From Adiantum capillus-veneris (Eukaryota; Streptophyta; Polypodiopsida; Polypodiales; Pteridaceae), in assembly GCA_014529385.2 (NCBI GenBank), contig CM043959.1, positions 61,829,753-61,893,752 on the forward strand: DNA of 64,000 nucleotides. The letters run 5' to 3'. Position 1 is the stretch's first letter; each line of letters begins with the position of its first letter. The position numbers and the translations under genes were made by a program. The notes under the pieces were generated by a model. It was given only the letters and a program-made list of their open reading frames with translations, searched no databases and was not told the DNA's origin. Of the stretch, positions 20,205 to 31,748 are shown piece by piece.

Positions 20205-20603
20205 AGCTCATGTCGTTCCTGACATGACAGTAGAGCCACTGCTTCAGTGGAGGATGTTGCGCATCTTCAAAATGGACTCATGCCGTGCATGCTGGGCCAC
20301 TAATGTGTTGGGCTGAATATATCTGAGTCGATGGTGAAGAATCTGGTGTAGAAGGCTTCTTCAAAGTCTTGGAGATGGTATGAGGGCAGGAACATTATTC
20401 TTTGGTAGAGGGCATGTCTCACCATGTATTGCTCACTCATTCTCTCGCCTTCCTTCTAGCCTTGGCAGCTTCAGGTATTTGAGCCATGTGGGGTGGCTTG
20501 TCTTCAATGGTTCATGTTCCTTCCATGTCCGCATCCTTGGTAGAGGGAAAAATCTAAGGTCATCTTTGATCATTTTAGGCGCCTCTACCAAATGTACTAA
20601 ATA

Positions 20604-23351
20604 CTATGGGTATTTAGTGAGCCATGCCTTCCTCCATTTTGGTTGAGAGTACACAATGAGCTTAACACCTTCTGGTTTGGTGATATCGTCATGGTACAAA
20701 GGCACTATAGGCTCCTCTTTAATCTTGTTGTTGAGTGTAGCAGCCTCATTTTTGAGAAGAGGATAGGGGAGAGAGGGTTGTAGCCATTCCTGTCGAATGA
20801 CATTTGCATCTAATCTCTGAATGGTCATTGACTTCAATACCCTCTGCTCCCACAGCATTGCTTCTTTGGTGATGTATTTTATGGCTGCATCGATTGCTTT
20901 TTGTAGATTGTCTTCTTCTTCTTGTATCAGATCTCGGAGCTCTTGTAAGGGTCCCAAAGGAATGTCCCCTTGTATTGTTGTGTCCACCGGATCTGACTCA
21001 TTCTCTATATCAATTCCCTCCATAGCAGCCAGCCCATGACTTTGTTGAGGTTCTTCACTTGGTTGGATCTTAAGTTTGTCTAGCTTCTTCTGTACGTTGT
21101 CTTTTGCTAATTGAGCTTGTTCTAACACAGATACTAATAGGTCATTAAGTTTTGCATTGACTCTATCAGCTTTCTCTAGCTTCTGCCTTACCTCATCATT
21201 CTCTGTCTACAGCATCTTTGTGTCATCTTGTAGTCTTTTTGAAGCCTATCCAATTCCGCTTTCCATGATTTTTTATCATCTTCTAACCTGCCTTGTACCA
21301 CCATTGATCCCTATGCTAGCATTACTCTCTGCCTCTTTTCAAGCGTCAGCTCTTTTTGAAGTTCTATCATTTGTTCTTCAAACACGTCTTTATCTTGGCT
21401 AGTACTAGTTGCAGTTGTAGCTCTTGCTCTGCCGAGAGACGCGCTGACCCTCTGAATCGATTGATATTTCACTTTGATTTGATCCTTCAGTTTGATCACC
21501 TCATCTTGGCTAGCCTCATGTGATATTTCAGCTTTGTCTTTGGCCTCCCTCAAGATCTTAATCTCTTTTGACTCTTCCGCCAGCTGTAGGGTGAGCCCAT
21601 CCCTTTCCTTTTCGGCTTCAGTCAGAGCATTGCTGATTTTTTGGTACTCTTCTTCAGAGTTCATTAGCTTCTGAGTGGTTTCTCGGTTTTGACTTTCTAA
21701 CTCTTGACATTTCTTCAGTGCTGCTTCTAGTTCAGCTTGCAGCTGTGCTTGTCTGTGCATTTTCTCTTGACTTTGCTTTTGAAGTGTTTCCACTTCAGCT
21801 TTCACCTTTACTTCACTCAACTTCATCCCTTCATACTCAATCTCTTTGGCCACTGATTTGCCTCTTAATCCCTGCAGTCTCTGCATCACTTCTTCCCAAT
21901 CTTCGTCTTGTGGTTGCGAATCCATTGTATCTGTTGCAATCTCCTTTAGCTCCACCAAACGATGGCTCAGCGTGTATTCTTCTGGTTTAGGGGTTGACAA
22001 CTGAAAAGATGTATGAGCTATCTCTTCTCGGGTGTATCCAGAATCTAGTAGATCCAAGAATATTCTATAGTTTTTTGCTTCTGGATCTTGCTTCTCAGGC
22101 TTTGGTTCAAACTCCTCCTTTTGCTCTTTCTCTTTGTCCTCTTCTTTCTCGGAGTCTTGCGGCTTTTCAGATTTAATCAACTCCTCAGTTTGTAGAGGTT
22201 GAGGAGGACTAGGAGGTTTTGGTGATGGTGGAGGACTAGACTCGCAGCTTGATGGTGTGGTTGATTGCTTCTTTGTGAAGTCCCGATCAGCCTTTGTTTT
22301 CCTCTCTTGCTCTACACTTTCTTGCTCTTCTAGCAGCTGCCACCTCACATCATCAATTTCTTCTTTGGTAAAGGGTATAATTGGAATATTCTCAGCTGTC
22401 GCATCTAGGATCTCAAAATTATTTATATAATCTTCAAAGCAATCCCTATCAGTCCTTTGAGAAGATCCCGACATGGCCTCAAGTGAGGGCTTCCATAATT
22501 TGCTTAGATCTCCTTTAAGCATTCTTTTGGCTCTCAAACTCTCCATCAGCCTCTCTAGCCGAGCAGCGTTCTGGGATTTAGTCTCTTTTGCTGGAATCTG
22601 AATGATAGCTTTCTTTCCTTTCTTTGGCTGAAGTGGCTCTTCTTCTACTGTCTCTAACCTTCTTTTCAGTCTTGTGGTTACCCTGGGAGCTGTAGGTTGC
22701 TCCTCTTCCTTGTCTTCTGTCATATTCAACCACTCATTTTGTGATGGAGGAAGAGCCCACTGGACTTTAGCATTTAGAGCTTCACATATTACCTTCGTGA
22801 GCATCTCCCCTGTTGCAATATATGTGGGATTCTTGGTTCCCATCCCCACAATGTGCTACTGCAGGTATGCCGCATAATCTATGTCTCTCGGGCTGCTTGT
22901 CTTCATTGCCCATGTGAATATTGTTTGAATTGCTGCAGGTGGCACAATGTACTTTTGAGGCCTCTTGGTGCAGATATGAAAATATTGGTTGTATAGTTAG
23001 CACATGGTTGCCACCATTGGATTCGCAATATCCTCAAAGGTGTAGTTATTCTTTGTTTCCTTGTATACATTCACCTCTTCTTGCCTGTTGTTGAAAGATA
23101 GACACTATCTCTGGCCTTCTCGTGAACTCATTGAGTTCCTCTAGTATCCTTGGTAGCTCTATGGCATTGCCCTCTGGGTCTTTGAACATGCCTTGGTATA
23201 TTCTGAGGTCGTTTGCTTCAAGTAAGTTGCTTTGTAACCAAGTGGTAGTGGGATTTATGGTTCCTGTTGGTATTATAAATCGCTCCACCTCATTGAGGTA
23301 ATCCTTGCTGGTCATTCTTTTCTTCTTTGCTGGCGGATTAGCGTCTGCCAT
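20604..23351 (-). pseudogene. ORF3 of the A/B Gypsy family: coiled-coil protein downstream of pol
   Basis: Minus-strand frames 23351-23046, 22849-21311 and 21128-20604 form one ~900-residue product. N-terminus: MADANPPAKKKRMTSKDYL, a basic NLS-like start, then WLQSNLLEANDLRIYQGMF. The middle block (better kept in B at 46489-45701) resembles plant retroelement ORF1-type domains (VWEFVTTIKENGIAKVRDLQGK..). Then a KKGKK patch, a Pro-rich stretch and a Glu/Lys/Gln heptad-like coiled coil (KAEVETLQKQSQEKM..). No signal peptide or membrane helix is visible, so it is not a typical envelope. Copy A has a ~200-bp internal deletion near 23085 and a few shifts. Its place after integrase resembles the additional ORF of Athila/Tat elements. 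Confidence 0.65.
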
Positions 23352-24425
23352 GGATCTTGTTGCACTGAGTAGTCCAAAGTTAGCGTTTTTTTACATATTA
23401 GCTGATAAACTGAGTTTTAACTATCCAATTGACTTGAAAATTGAAACATGAGCTTAAGAGGGACCAAGGATGCCCTACAAGTGAAAACAGTGGGACTTAT
23501 GCTTCAAAATAAGCCTAAAGACATCCTACGTGTAGGTTGTCTTTTTCATTAGAATGACTTGAAGCTTGACATGATGATAGCTTATGACTTGTACATCATA
23601 GCTATGTGCTTGGGATTTGATTTAGACACCAAAAAGTGCAATTTTGGACTATTTTAGGGTTTTGGTGTACAAATGAGTAGGATGTCCTACAATGACGAGA
23701 AAATGTTATCCAAATGACTTGAAACTTGATATGTAGGCTTCTTGTAGCATGTTGATCAATTTCATGATGTCAAACTTTGTTCAGTAGGTCAATATGACCC
23801 TGGAGACCCTGGAGACATACTACACGTAGGACATGTTTTGGCTCAGAATTGCATGAAACTTGTCAGTGTGATAGGGCATAGCCTGTGGATCATCATCATA
23901 GTCTTAGATTTGAATATGGATAAGTTTTGAGGGTAGGAAGACTATTTTTGGTGCTCGAGAGTCTGAAAATTCCATCTATGGAGCTATGAGGCCAAAAAGT
24001 GATCTGTTTGGCTTGAAATTGGGTGGGTAGGCTTGTATGAATGTGATAAAGATGTATGAAGATTAAAAAATCCACTTGGAAGTCATTTGAAGCTTGGAGA
24101 CATACTACTCGTAGGATGTTTTTTTCATGATTTTGAAGATGTAACCTCACAGTTAGCTTTGACATGTTATGAAGAGTGTGTGGTTCAAGTTTCACTTGAT
24201 TTGGATCATTTCTGATAGGTCTGTGACCATTTCTTGCCTCTATGCTCTAACTTTGCGTTGTTTAATGCATAAGAGGTCAAACTTGGTCCAAATGGAGTGA
24301 AACTTGAGGGATAAGATGTAAATGACATGTAGAGGCTATGTGTATGGATGAGTGATGAGTTGGGTGCCCAAAAGTGGCCTTGAGACATCCTATGCGTAGG
24401 ATGTCTCCTGTGAATTTTTTTGGAG
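23352..24425. repeat. ~285-bp degenerate repeats with a 24-bp palindrome (element A, 3' region)
   Basis: Non-coding. An imperfect palindrome of form AGACATCCTA-CG-CGTAGGATGTCT recurs at 23519-23542, 23813-23836, 24098-24121 and 24383-24406, spaced 294, 285 and 285 bp. A shorter one (GTAGGATGTCCTAC) lies at 23677-23690. Text between palindromes is alike but diverged (TGAAACTTG.CATG.TGATAG..). The same array is in element B (47269-48138). Confidence 0.8.
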
Positions 24426-26141
24426 CAAGTCCTACTACTATTTGCGTATGACCTCCCTAAGTCCCCTTTGTGCCTTATTTCAATTAAAAAATCAAATGGT
24501 TAGTTAGAAACTCCCTTCTTGGCTTTCAGAGTCTCAGAGGCGATTTTTGACTCGTGGAGCGCTTTTCCGCGATGAAATTTCTTGATGATGACAAGCATAG
24601 CTTCATGAACCCTTGGGAACCTTGACATTTGGTTCTTGTTGGCTTTGGGTTTGGCTTCGCCTGAGCTTTGTTTGGCAATTTGTCACTCTGGAAGAACCCA
24701 TGATTTCGTTTGCATGCCCTCGATGATTTGTAGTGGTCTACCACCATAGGACTTGGCTGTTGAAGTCCTTGGTAAGCCGATTGTGAAGTTTGGTGTGAAA
24801 CGAACGTCTCGCTTGGCTGTGAGAGCCAAGTGACGCTTTGCGTTTTCGATGCCGTTTCTGAAGCTTAGGCCTACTTTGGGTGGCCTTATGGCCATGTGGA
24901 CTATGTAGCCTTGTAGAGATCGTCGAGAAGCTCCTACCCATGAGTTTTGGTATCGTTTGGGCCACTTTTGGCGGATTTTCCTCTTTGTGGCCTCTTGCAG
25001 GGCTTGAGGTGCCAGGGTTTTCTTCGTTCATTTCTTGCCTCCTTTGGGCATCTATGATTGGTCTCTTAGGCTAGGGTAAACCCCCTATGAAGTCTTGTTG
25101 GTATTGGGTTAGCCATTAGGTGGCTACCTATACTCACAGGCCCTCTACCCTGCAAACCCCATTGCAGTTCTATGCTAGTCTTGGCGAAAAAACATCAAAT
25201 ATACATGAAGAGCATAAGGTGCTGATCCTAACTCTCATATCTGGTGGCCATCAGGTGCCTGTGTGTGGCGTATCAGCTGTTGGAAGTCATGTGCGCTCTA
25301 GGTGGCTAGAGCTCTCTCTCACAAGTGAAATAGTAGAAATGAGCTCTAAATGGAGTGAAAAAATCTTATAATGGGGGTGCCCGAACCATTTTTCATGAGA
25401 TTTGACATGTGCTCTTAACTTTTCACGAAACACGGTTAAGACTCTAAAAGTTCCCCATTTGGACTCCGTTTGCCCAGTTTCTGAAATTTTTGACGATTCG
25501 GTCAAAATCTGGCCACAACACGCCTCCCACTTCATTCTCATAATTGCACCCACATTGTACCTTGGATTTTCTTATAGTCACTGATCATCCCCATCTTTTT
25601 TGTTTTTCATTACGTTTGCCTTTCACCTGCTTTGTGTATTTTTGAAGTTTTTATGCCAATAATTAGTAAAATTAAAAGGAAACTAGCAAAGTCAACCCGA
25701 AAAAACCCCAAAAATCAAAATAAATAGAAAACATCAGCCCAACATACTATGTACACTCAAATGTAATTTTTATGGCCCGATTTCTCCGTTTTACCAATAT
25801 TTTGCCCGAAAAATGGCTATTTTTATATATATAGACACACCTATAGGCCTCAATTTGGCGTTTGGCCTCATATATATGTAGATTAATGGTGTATAAGGGT
25901 ATATGTACTTAGTTTAGTCTAGAAAATTTCACAATCAAATGTAAGCCCCTCAAAAATAGTCAAAACATGCCCTTTTTGCTGCTTTTTACGGTCATCGGGT
26001 TCGCATTGAGAATGCCTCCCCCCCTCCTAATGGAGTCCTCCCAGACGACCAGGTATCGCCGCGGGCCCTATGTGCAGTGCATGGGTTAAAATCGTGCTAA
26101 TGCGCGGCCTTGTAACATGGCCCTACCTAATGCATACTCAG
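24426..26141. other. Long non-coding region of element A
   Basis: About 1.7 kb, collinear with 48139-48896 plus 51491-52330 in element B. Frames up to ~97 codons are not conserved between A and B as protein. The target site of the B hAT insertion corresponds to AGTGAAAT at 25324-25331 here. No function recognised; it lies between the W-motif region and ORF3 and may hold the promoter or splice signals for ORF3. Confidence 0.5.
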
Positions 26142-26760
26142 TCAATGCATGGTAAAATTAATGCGGTGCAAGAGGAGGGAATAAGCAATATGCTTATTGG
26201 CATTTGACGTCGAGGTTTCCTGTTTGTTCCTGGTCTGGTTGGCAGATTTACTTTGCAATTTGTAGCTTTGATTTGGAGGTGTTTGTAGGTTTATGGCCTC
26301 TTTTTTCGTTGTTATTGTTGTTATTTTGATCGGCACCCACATAGATCGGTTTGCCAATGTCGGATTTAGTGATTGTCTCACTGTTGGTGTTGCTTGTATT
26401 GAAGGGAAATCCTGTAGCATCGCTTTGGGAATCCAAATGCGTGTCTCATGTAGTTGGAGATTGAACATGTTTTTCAGTATCCATATCTGTTTTATGACCC
26501 TGTTCGGTGATTGTTTAACATTGTTTTTCGGAGGTCGTCTGCTATTGAATTGTGGTTTGTAGGCTCGTTCACTTCCATCCTTCAGTACCCATACCTGTTT
26601 TTTGCATATTGCTGACCTTGATCTATTCATTGTTGCCTGCAGTGTCTCATTTTTTGATTGAATATGGTGGGCGATTTCCTGGTTAAGTGGCACCCATATT
26701 TTTTTCTCTTTATCAAGTGATTGTGGCACCATTATCTGGTTCTTTCGGGTTGTCTGAGCA
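26142..26760 (-). pseudogene. Region of spaced W-[VI]-[PL] motifs after protease 2 (element A)
   Basis: The minus-strand frame 26732-26142 (196 codons) has five motifs at irregular 15-40-residue spacing: KIWVPLNQ, KQVWVLKDG, KQIWILKN, TRIWIPKAM and SMWVPIK, embedded in Asn/Gln/Ser/Lys-rich low-complexity sequence. It follows the second protease-like domain with only a stop codon between. B has the same region with one W lost (MSVPIK). Similar WVPK-type motifs occur in gag-derived plant retroelement sequence, but I cannot assign a function. Confidence 0.5.
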
Positions 26761-27305
26761 AATGCTACCAGCTGGTGTTGTTGTGCTTGTTAAATTTTGA
26801 TCGTATTCAAACTCCAATCTATCTGCAAATTATTCTCTTTCTGCCATGGTTGTCTCAACAACATTGGATGTAGTGTGCTCACATCCTCAACCACATAAAA
26901 CTTGTGGGGATAAACATATTGATGTATTTGTACATGCAATATCATCCAAACCAACATGCTTAATGAATATGATCTACTGCTTTTCAACGCTTGCTGAGTA
27001 GGATGGAGTTGTTCTTGAAGCTTGAGCTATTTATATAATTTACAAGAAATCAGATTTGCTTGAGCTCTTGAATCAAGCAATGCCGTCGAGTCAACTTGGT
27101 TGCTACCCACTTTAACTGCAATTATTGGATCCACTGTGTCTTCATTAAAATTTGTTAATCGAATAGCATTTATTCACAACGGTGATCCAATTTGTTGTTG
27201 TTGTCGTAGAAACCTTCTTTTTGCAATGCGTTCTTTTGCTTGTGCTTGTGCTTCTTCTCTTACGCTATGTTTCTCCTTTGTCCGTTGTTTTTCATGATGG
27301 ATTTG
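26761..27305 (-). pseudogene. Second retropepsin-like domain, downstream of integrase (element A)
   Basis: In frame with the integrase C-terminus (..HLPLTQNML-stop), the minus strand continues QIHHEKQRTKEKHSVREEAQ, then INAIRLTNFNEDTVDPIIAV, GSNQVDSTALLDSRAQANLIS (the retropepsin loop; D-S-R here, D-S-G in B at 53375-53386), and FYVVEDVSTLHPMLLRQPW..NNLQIDWSLNTIKI (the LLG.PWL strand with G to R). Fold order is that of an aspartic protease of ~110 residues. A normal protease precedes RT in the same family (57601-57995), so this is an extra one. Three stops are shared with B (TGA at 27174-27176, a TAG after LYK, a TAA after NTIKI). Confidence 0.65.
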
Positions 27306-28930
27306 TTAAAGCATATTTTGTGTTAGTGGTAAATGATACTTTTTTAACCAACACCCACTAATCCAATTTGGCATTTCTTCACCTTCCAATGTCGCAAGTT
27401 TGATGGCTCCGCTTTGTGATAAGTCACTAATCACAAAGGATCCCATCCCTCGCTTTTTAGGTTTTTTGGCATGTTGCTTCGAAGTGTAAACAAGTACATA
27501 ATCACCTGTTTTGAAATCTTTCATGCACACATGCTTGTCAAAAAACTCCTTTTGTCTTCTCTTCTGAGCATAGATCCAAGCTACAGCTCTCAATCAAAGT
27601 TCATCTAGCTTGTCAGATCATCTATTCTTGAAGAGAGTTCATGGCCTCTCCATTCTAATGGTTTCACCACTCGTAGAGTTGGAATCAAAAACTCTATGGG
27701 TAATATAGCATTTAGACCAAAAACCATGTTGTACGGTGTTGTTCCAATCGATGTTTTATAAGCTACCTTGTATGCCCATAGGGTTGAGTGTAATTGTTGA
27801 TCCCAATCTGCCCTTGATTCTGATACAATTTTAGTCAAAACAGTGCATAGGGTTAAATTATTTGTGCCTCAGCTTGTCCATTTACTTGTGGATGATATGG
27901 AGAAATTTTTTTATGTATGACCATGAATTCCTCTAGCAAGTATCAATGACTTCATTAAGAAAACGCGTTCCTCGATCGTTGACAATTTCTATTGGTAATC
28001 TGTATCTTGTAAAGACATTCTCATACAAAAATTGTGCAGTGGTCCTTGTATCTGCTTTTTGTGTCGCTTTGGCTTCAGCCCATTTTTTGAATGCCCGTGC
28101 GATACGTAGGGGGTGAAATAGGACCTACAAAATCAATTCCCCATTTTGCAAATGCCCGTGCTCCCATCATTGGCCGTAGTGGCATCTCATCTCTTTTTAT
28201 TGGCACTTTAGTGCGCTGACATGTGTCACAACGCTTTACAAATTCCTCAACATCCATATACAATGTAGGCCACCAGATGCCCGTGGTTAAGACATTTTTT
28301 TCCGTCCTATCGCTTGAAAAATGGCCTCCACTTATTCCTCCATGTGCGTGTTCTAGAATCAGCAAGAATTCACTTTCACTTGCACAGTTCCTAAGTTGAT
28401 TATCCTTTTCTCGCTTGTAGAGTTGATTTTCAATTAAATTAAAGTCTCGAGCCTCCAACTCTGTAGCCCTTTGTCGTGCTTTTGTTATGTTTTCAAGAAA
28501 TGTCCTTGTTGTTAAGAAATCAATGATATATTGACTCCATGCAGGTGCAATGGTTACCTGAAACAATGTCGCGTGATCCACCGGTCGTTTGGCACTACAT
28601 ATAATACATTTGTTAACATAAACATGTGTGTCATCATATATAGTTGGCCAATATACTCCTAAGTGTTTCAATTTTGGATGTGTGCTTCCTCAAGATAACA
28701 CTCAAATTCTTCTGGATTTATACATAATCGTAGAATTTTGTTAGAGCCTAGATGGTATAGTTGTCCCGCAATCAATTGAAAGTTTTCTGTTTGCCGAAAT
28801 GTTTGTTGTTTGGATCTGTCTTCCTTTTTATCAAATCTGCCTCCAAAGGAAAGAACGCCAACAATTTTCTGAGACCATTTGGGTATCATTTCAATATTAA
28901 AAAGATAAGCATCAGGTATGTCATTATCGA
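27306..28930 (-). pseudogene. Integrase of element A with two zinc-binding modules
   Basis: Minus-strand order. A linker with an H2C2-like module (LRLCINPEEFECYLEEAH..KHLGVYWPT..YVNKCIICSAKRP; ~38 bp lost here) is followed by a Tat-type linker (WSQYIIDFLTTRTFLENITKARQRATELEARDF) and a second H2C2 (EHAHGGISGGHFS..IWWPTLYMDVEEFVKRCDTCQ). The core follows: WGIDFVGPIS (first D), VNDRGTRFLNEVID (second D, near 27960), HPQVNGQAEA (Glu, near 27880), then WDQQLHSTLWAYKVAYKTSIGTTPYNMVFG and the C-terminal TGDYVLVY..ISGCWLKKYHLP block. The catalytic D-D-E residues can be placed but frameshifts and stops interrupt it. Confidence 0.85.
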
Positions 28931-28968
28931 CTCCTTCAGGAGCTTCCCCGTTTTGTAGCCTTCAAAAC

Positions 28969-30138
28969 AACTCAACACAACACAAGGAATTTACTTGAAT
29001 TCCTCACCTTACTCACTACCACTCAAAAGCTCCCTAAAAACTCTACCCACAAGCTCAATTCAAACTCCAAACGGCTTGACCTACAAGTCCTTGCCTGCCC
29101 GCAGACACTACAAGGTGAGTCGAGGTGATCAACACTTGAAATCACGCTTGATGGTGACCAAAATATACAAGAAAAACCATCAAAAAACCAAAAAATCCAG
29201 CCACAAAATGCCACTCTCAAACCATTACAAAAGTTTCACCAAACTCCACTCTATTGGACTCTTTGGAGTAGCGCCAACCCTAATGACACCGATACAGGGT
29301 CACATAGTCTTGCAGAAAGCCGCACCTTCTTCCCTCAATTCCTTGCACACACACATCCATGGAAACCTCAGAACTTCCATAGACTCTCTCAAGTGCAAAA
29401 TTGAAGAGAGAAAGCTCTCATTCACTCCTCCACACACTCGAAAACAGGACGGGAACGCAACGGGACTGCACTAGACCACCTGTAGGAACCCTGCTTCCTC
29501 CCACACATAGAGGGGTGAAAGTGTTGATATTGCTCTTCAAAAGTACTCCCTCAGCTGAAACCATCACGGAACCGTGAGTGATGTGGCAATTTGAAGCCAT
29601 TTCACACCTTTTTTTGACCTTTTTTGGCCCAGTTTTGACCCTTGGCGGGCATTTTTCGCAGGAAAAAACCCAAACGGACTCCAAAATTCACCAAATTGTG
29701 TATGCTTGATCCTCAATACCCAAAGCACATTTCCACATACCTACATTCCATTTTTGACCACTTCTAGGGCGATGCACGTATCACCGCAGATCAGGCGCCG
29801 CAAATAGACAGTTACCGCATGTGTCAAACTTCTCGAGCGGGATGAGAGTACCCACACTTGTCACGTGCATTATTTACATTCTAGAAAGCTCAAACACATT
29901 ATCTAGAACCAAAATAAGCCACCTAAAACCATATCCAAGGCCTCGATACCCTATACAGGCATGTACATATGCTCGACTGCCGACACGCAACCACGCATAT
30001 TTACAATGTGCACACGTTGCACCTTTTTTTGAACTTGAAACCACTTTGCAAATCTCCCAAATGCATGTATTTACATATTTTTGTACATATGACCATGCAT
30101 ATAAACGCTACCTTGTACACGCCAAAAGCGGTCTATCA
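28969..30138 (-). repeat. 3' LTR of N (truncated at outer end)
   Basis: Collinear with 37599-38768 over its whole length and ending in the same GGTCTATCA. The first 43 bp of the LTR (37556-37598 equivalent) are absent; the break joins it to element A sequence equivalent to 55335 in B. Confidence 0.9.
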
Positions 30139-30152
30139 TTATTGCCTACCCT

Positions 30153-31240
30153 CTAGGTAGAGCATTTATGCTCAACAAGGAGACTATTTGCATCTGGAAC
30201 CACATCTCTCTCAAAATATTTTTTCAATTGATACCCATTTATTCTGTAGTGTAAACGTTCACCAGACAATTTTTCCAACTCATAGGTGCCATTAGGAAAT
30301 ATATGCTTCACTCTATATGGACCCAACCATTTGTCCTTCAACTTCTTTTGAAAAGTAAAATCCAAGCAAGAATCATACTTCATCACCAGATCTCCCTCTT
30401 TGATTTCTTTCTCTGGCAGCCTCTTATTCATTTTCTCCATCCTTGTCTCTGCTTGCTGAAGATAATAATCACTGGATTTCTCTCTATTCATTCGCAGCAA
30501 CTCTAGAGAAAGAATTCTTTCTTGCAGCTTGTCACTATGCTCACCTTGCATTCTGCACAACAACTTCAAGGCATCCAACTGCACTTGTATGGGCATAAGA
30601 GCTTCTTTTCCATAAACAAGCTAAACTGTGTTGAAACTCTATACGCAGTTCTATAAGCCCACAAACACTTTTCCAAGTCCATGTCCCACTCTTTAGGATG
30701 CTCTCTAACATACTTTGATAGCACTTCACAATTTGACCATTGTAGTTCTCAACCAACCCATTGCATTGTGGGTAGTAAGGAGAAGAATGCCTATGCTGAA
30801 TTTTCAATTTATCCATGAGAGCAGCAACAAGTTTTCCCTAAACCCTGGTCCACGATCAGAAATAATAACCATAGGATCTCCAAACCTGCAACACACCTGT
30901 TCATATAAAAAAGAGGCCACTCTTCCTGCTGTTACATTTTTACTGCTCTTGCCTCCACGCATTTTGTCAAATAGTCCACATCCGCAAGGACATACCTTTT
31001 ACCATTGTTGGTCCTTGGCATTGGACCTACAGCATCTACTCCCCATTTTGCAAATGCATCAAAAGACATTATAGCTTTCTGAGGCTCAGCCAAAAGCTTC
31101 CGATTTGCAAACACTTGGCATTCATGGCATGACTTGCACCAAAAATAAGCATCTCTCATCATAGAGGGCCAACAGTAACCTGCTCTCAAAACACGAAAGA
31201 CAACCTGATCCTTGCCTTGATGGCCTGTTTCTTCATGGCA
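30153..31240 (-). pseudogene. Integrase of N
   Basis: Reading on from the second RNase H: zinc module HCHEETGHQGKDQ..GYCWPSMMRDAYFWCKSCHECQ (31240-31090), core WGVDAVGPM (first D), ISDRGPGF (second D, near 30850), SPYYPQCNGLVENYNGQ (Glu, near 30770), then a C-terminal domain KEGDLVMKYDSC..KLKDKWLGPYRVK..GTYELE..RINGYQLKKYF (30420-30210). This is a full complement of integrase blocks, split by frameshifts at about 30930 and 30600. It ends ~15 bp from the 3' LTR. Confidence 0.85.
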
Positions 31241-31419
31241 GTGCTCCAAAATCAAGCCTATCTCTTCTTTGTATGGCACTTTTCTCAAAATGCTATCCTT
31301 GCCATAAAGCATGAGATCCTCACCTACCAATGTGTAGTTTCTTGCGTTTGCAACTATTATCTTACGCCGAACCTTTGACATGCCCTCTGGACATTGCCCT
31401 TTACCAAGAAATACTTCTA

Positions 31420-31748
31420 CATCTTGCAATGATTCCCTTCCTGCATACAAGGCTTCCTTGACCTTTAAAGGAGCTACCAAGGCATCCAACTTGTCCCTAG
31501 CCAACTCATCAGCTTCTTTATTCTGCTCACGAGGAACATGCTTAAACTGTATCTTCTCAAACTCATGCAAAAGCTTCTTGATGCCATAGAACCACTTCTT
31601 TAAATTGTCTTTCTTAACATTCCACAAACCAAGCAACTGATTCATGACTAGCAATGCATCCCCTTTTGGAATGACCCTCTTCAGCCCAAACTCAACACAT
31701 TGCTTCAACCCAAGGAAAAGCGTGAGGTACTCGGCCTCATTGTTACTT
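31420..31748 (-). pseudogene. Second, archaeal-type RNase H of N
   Basis: The minus strand reads NNEAEYLTLFLGLKQCVEFG, then GDALLVMNQLLGLWNVKK..LKKWFYGIKKLL and HVPREQNKEADELA, the signature of the additional RNase H carried by plant Tat elements (NN.AEY; D/GDS..; HV.R..N..AD.LA). It is separate from the RT-linked RNase H just upstream, whose catalytic D is missing. A frameshift falls near 31708 in NNEAEYL. Confidence 0.8.

Noticed and set aside
29821-30160. Plus-strand frame of 111 codons repeated at 38406-38822
   Set aside because: It lies within the N LTRs, and its duplication simply reflects the LTR pair.
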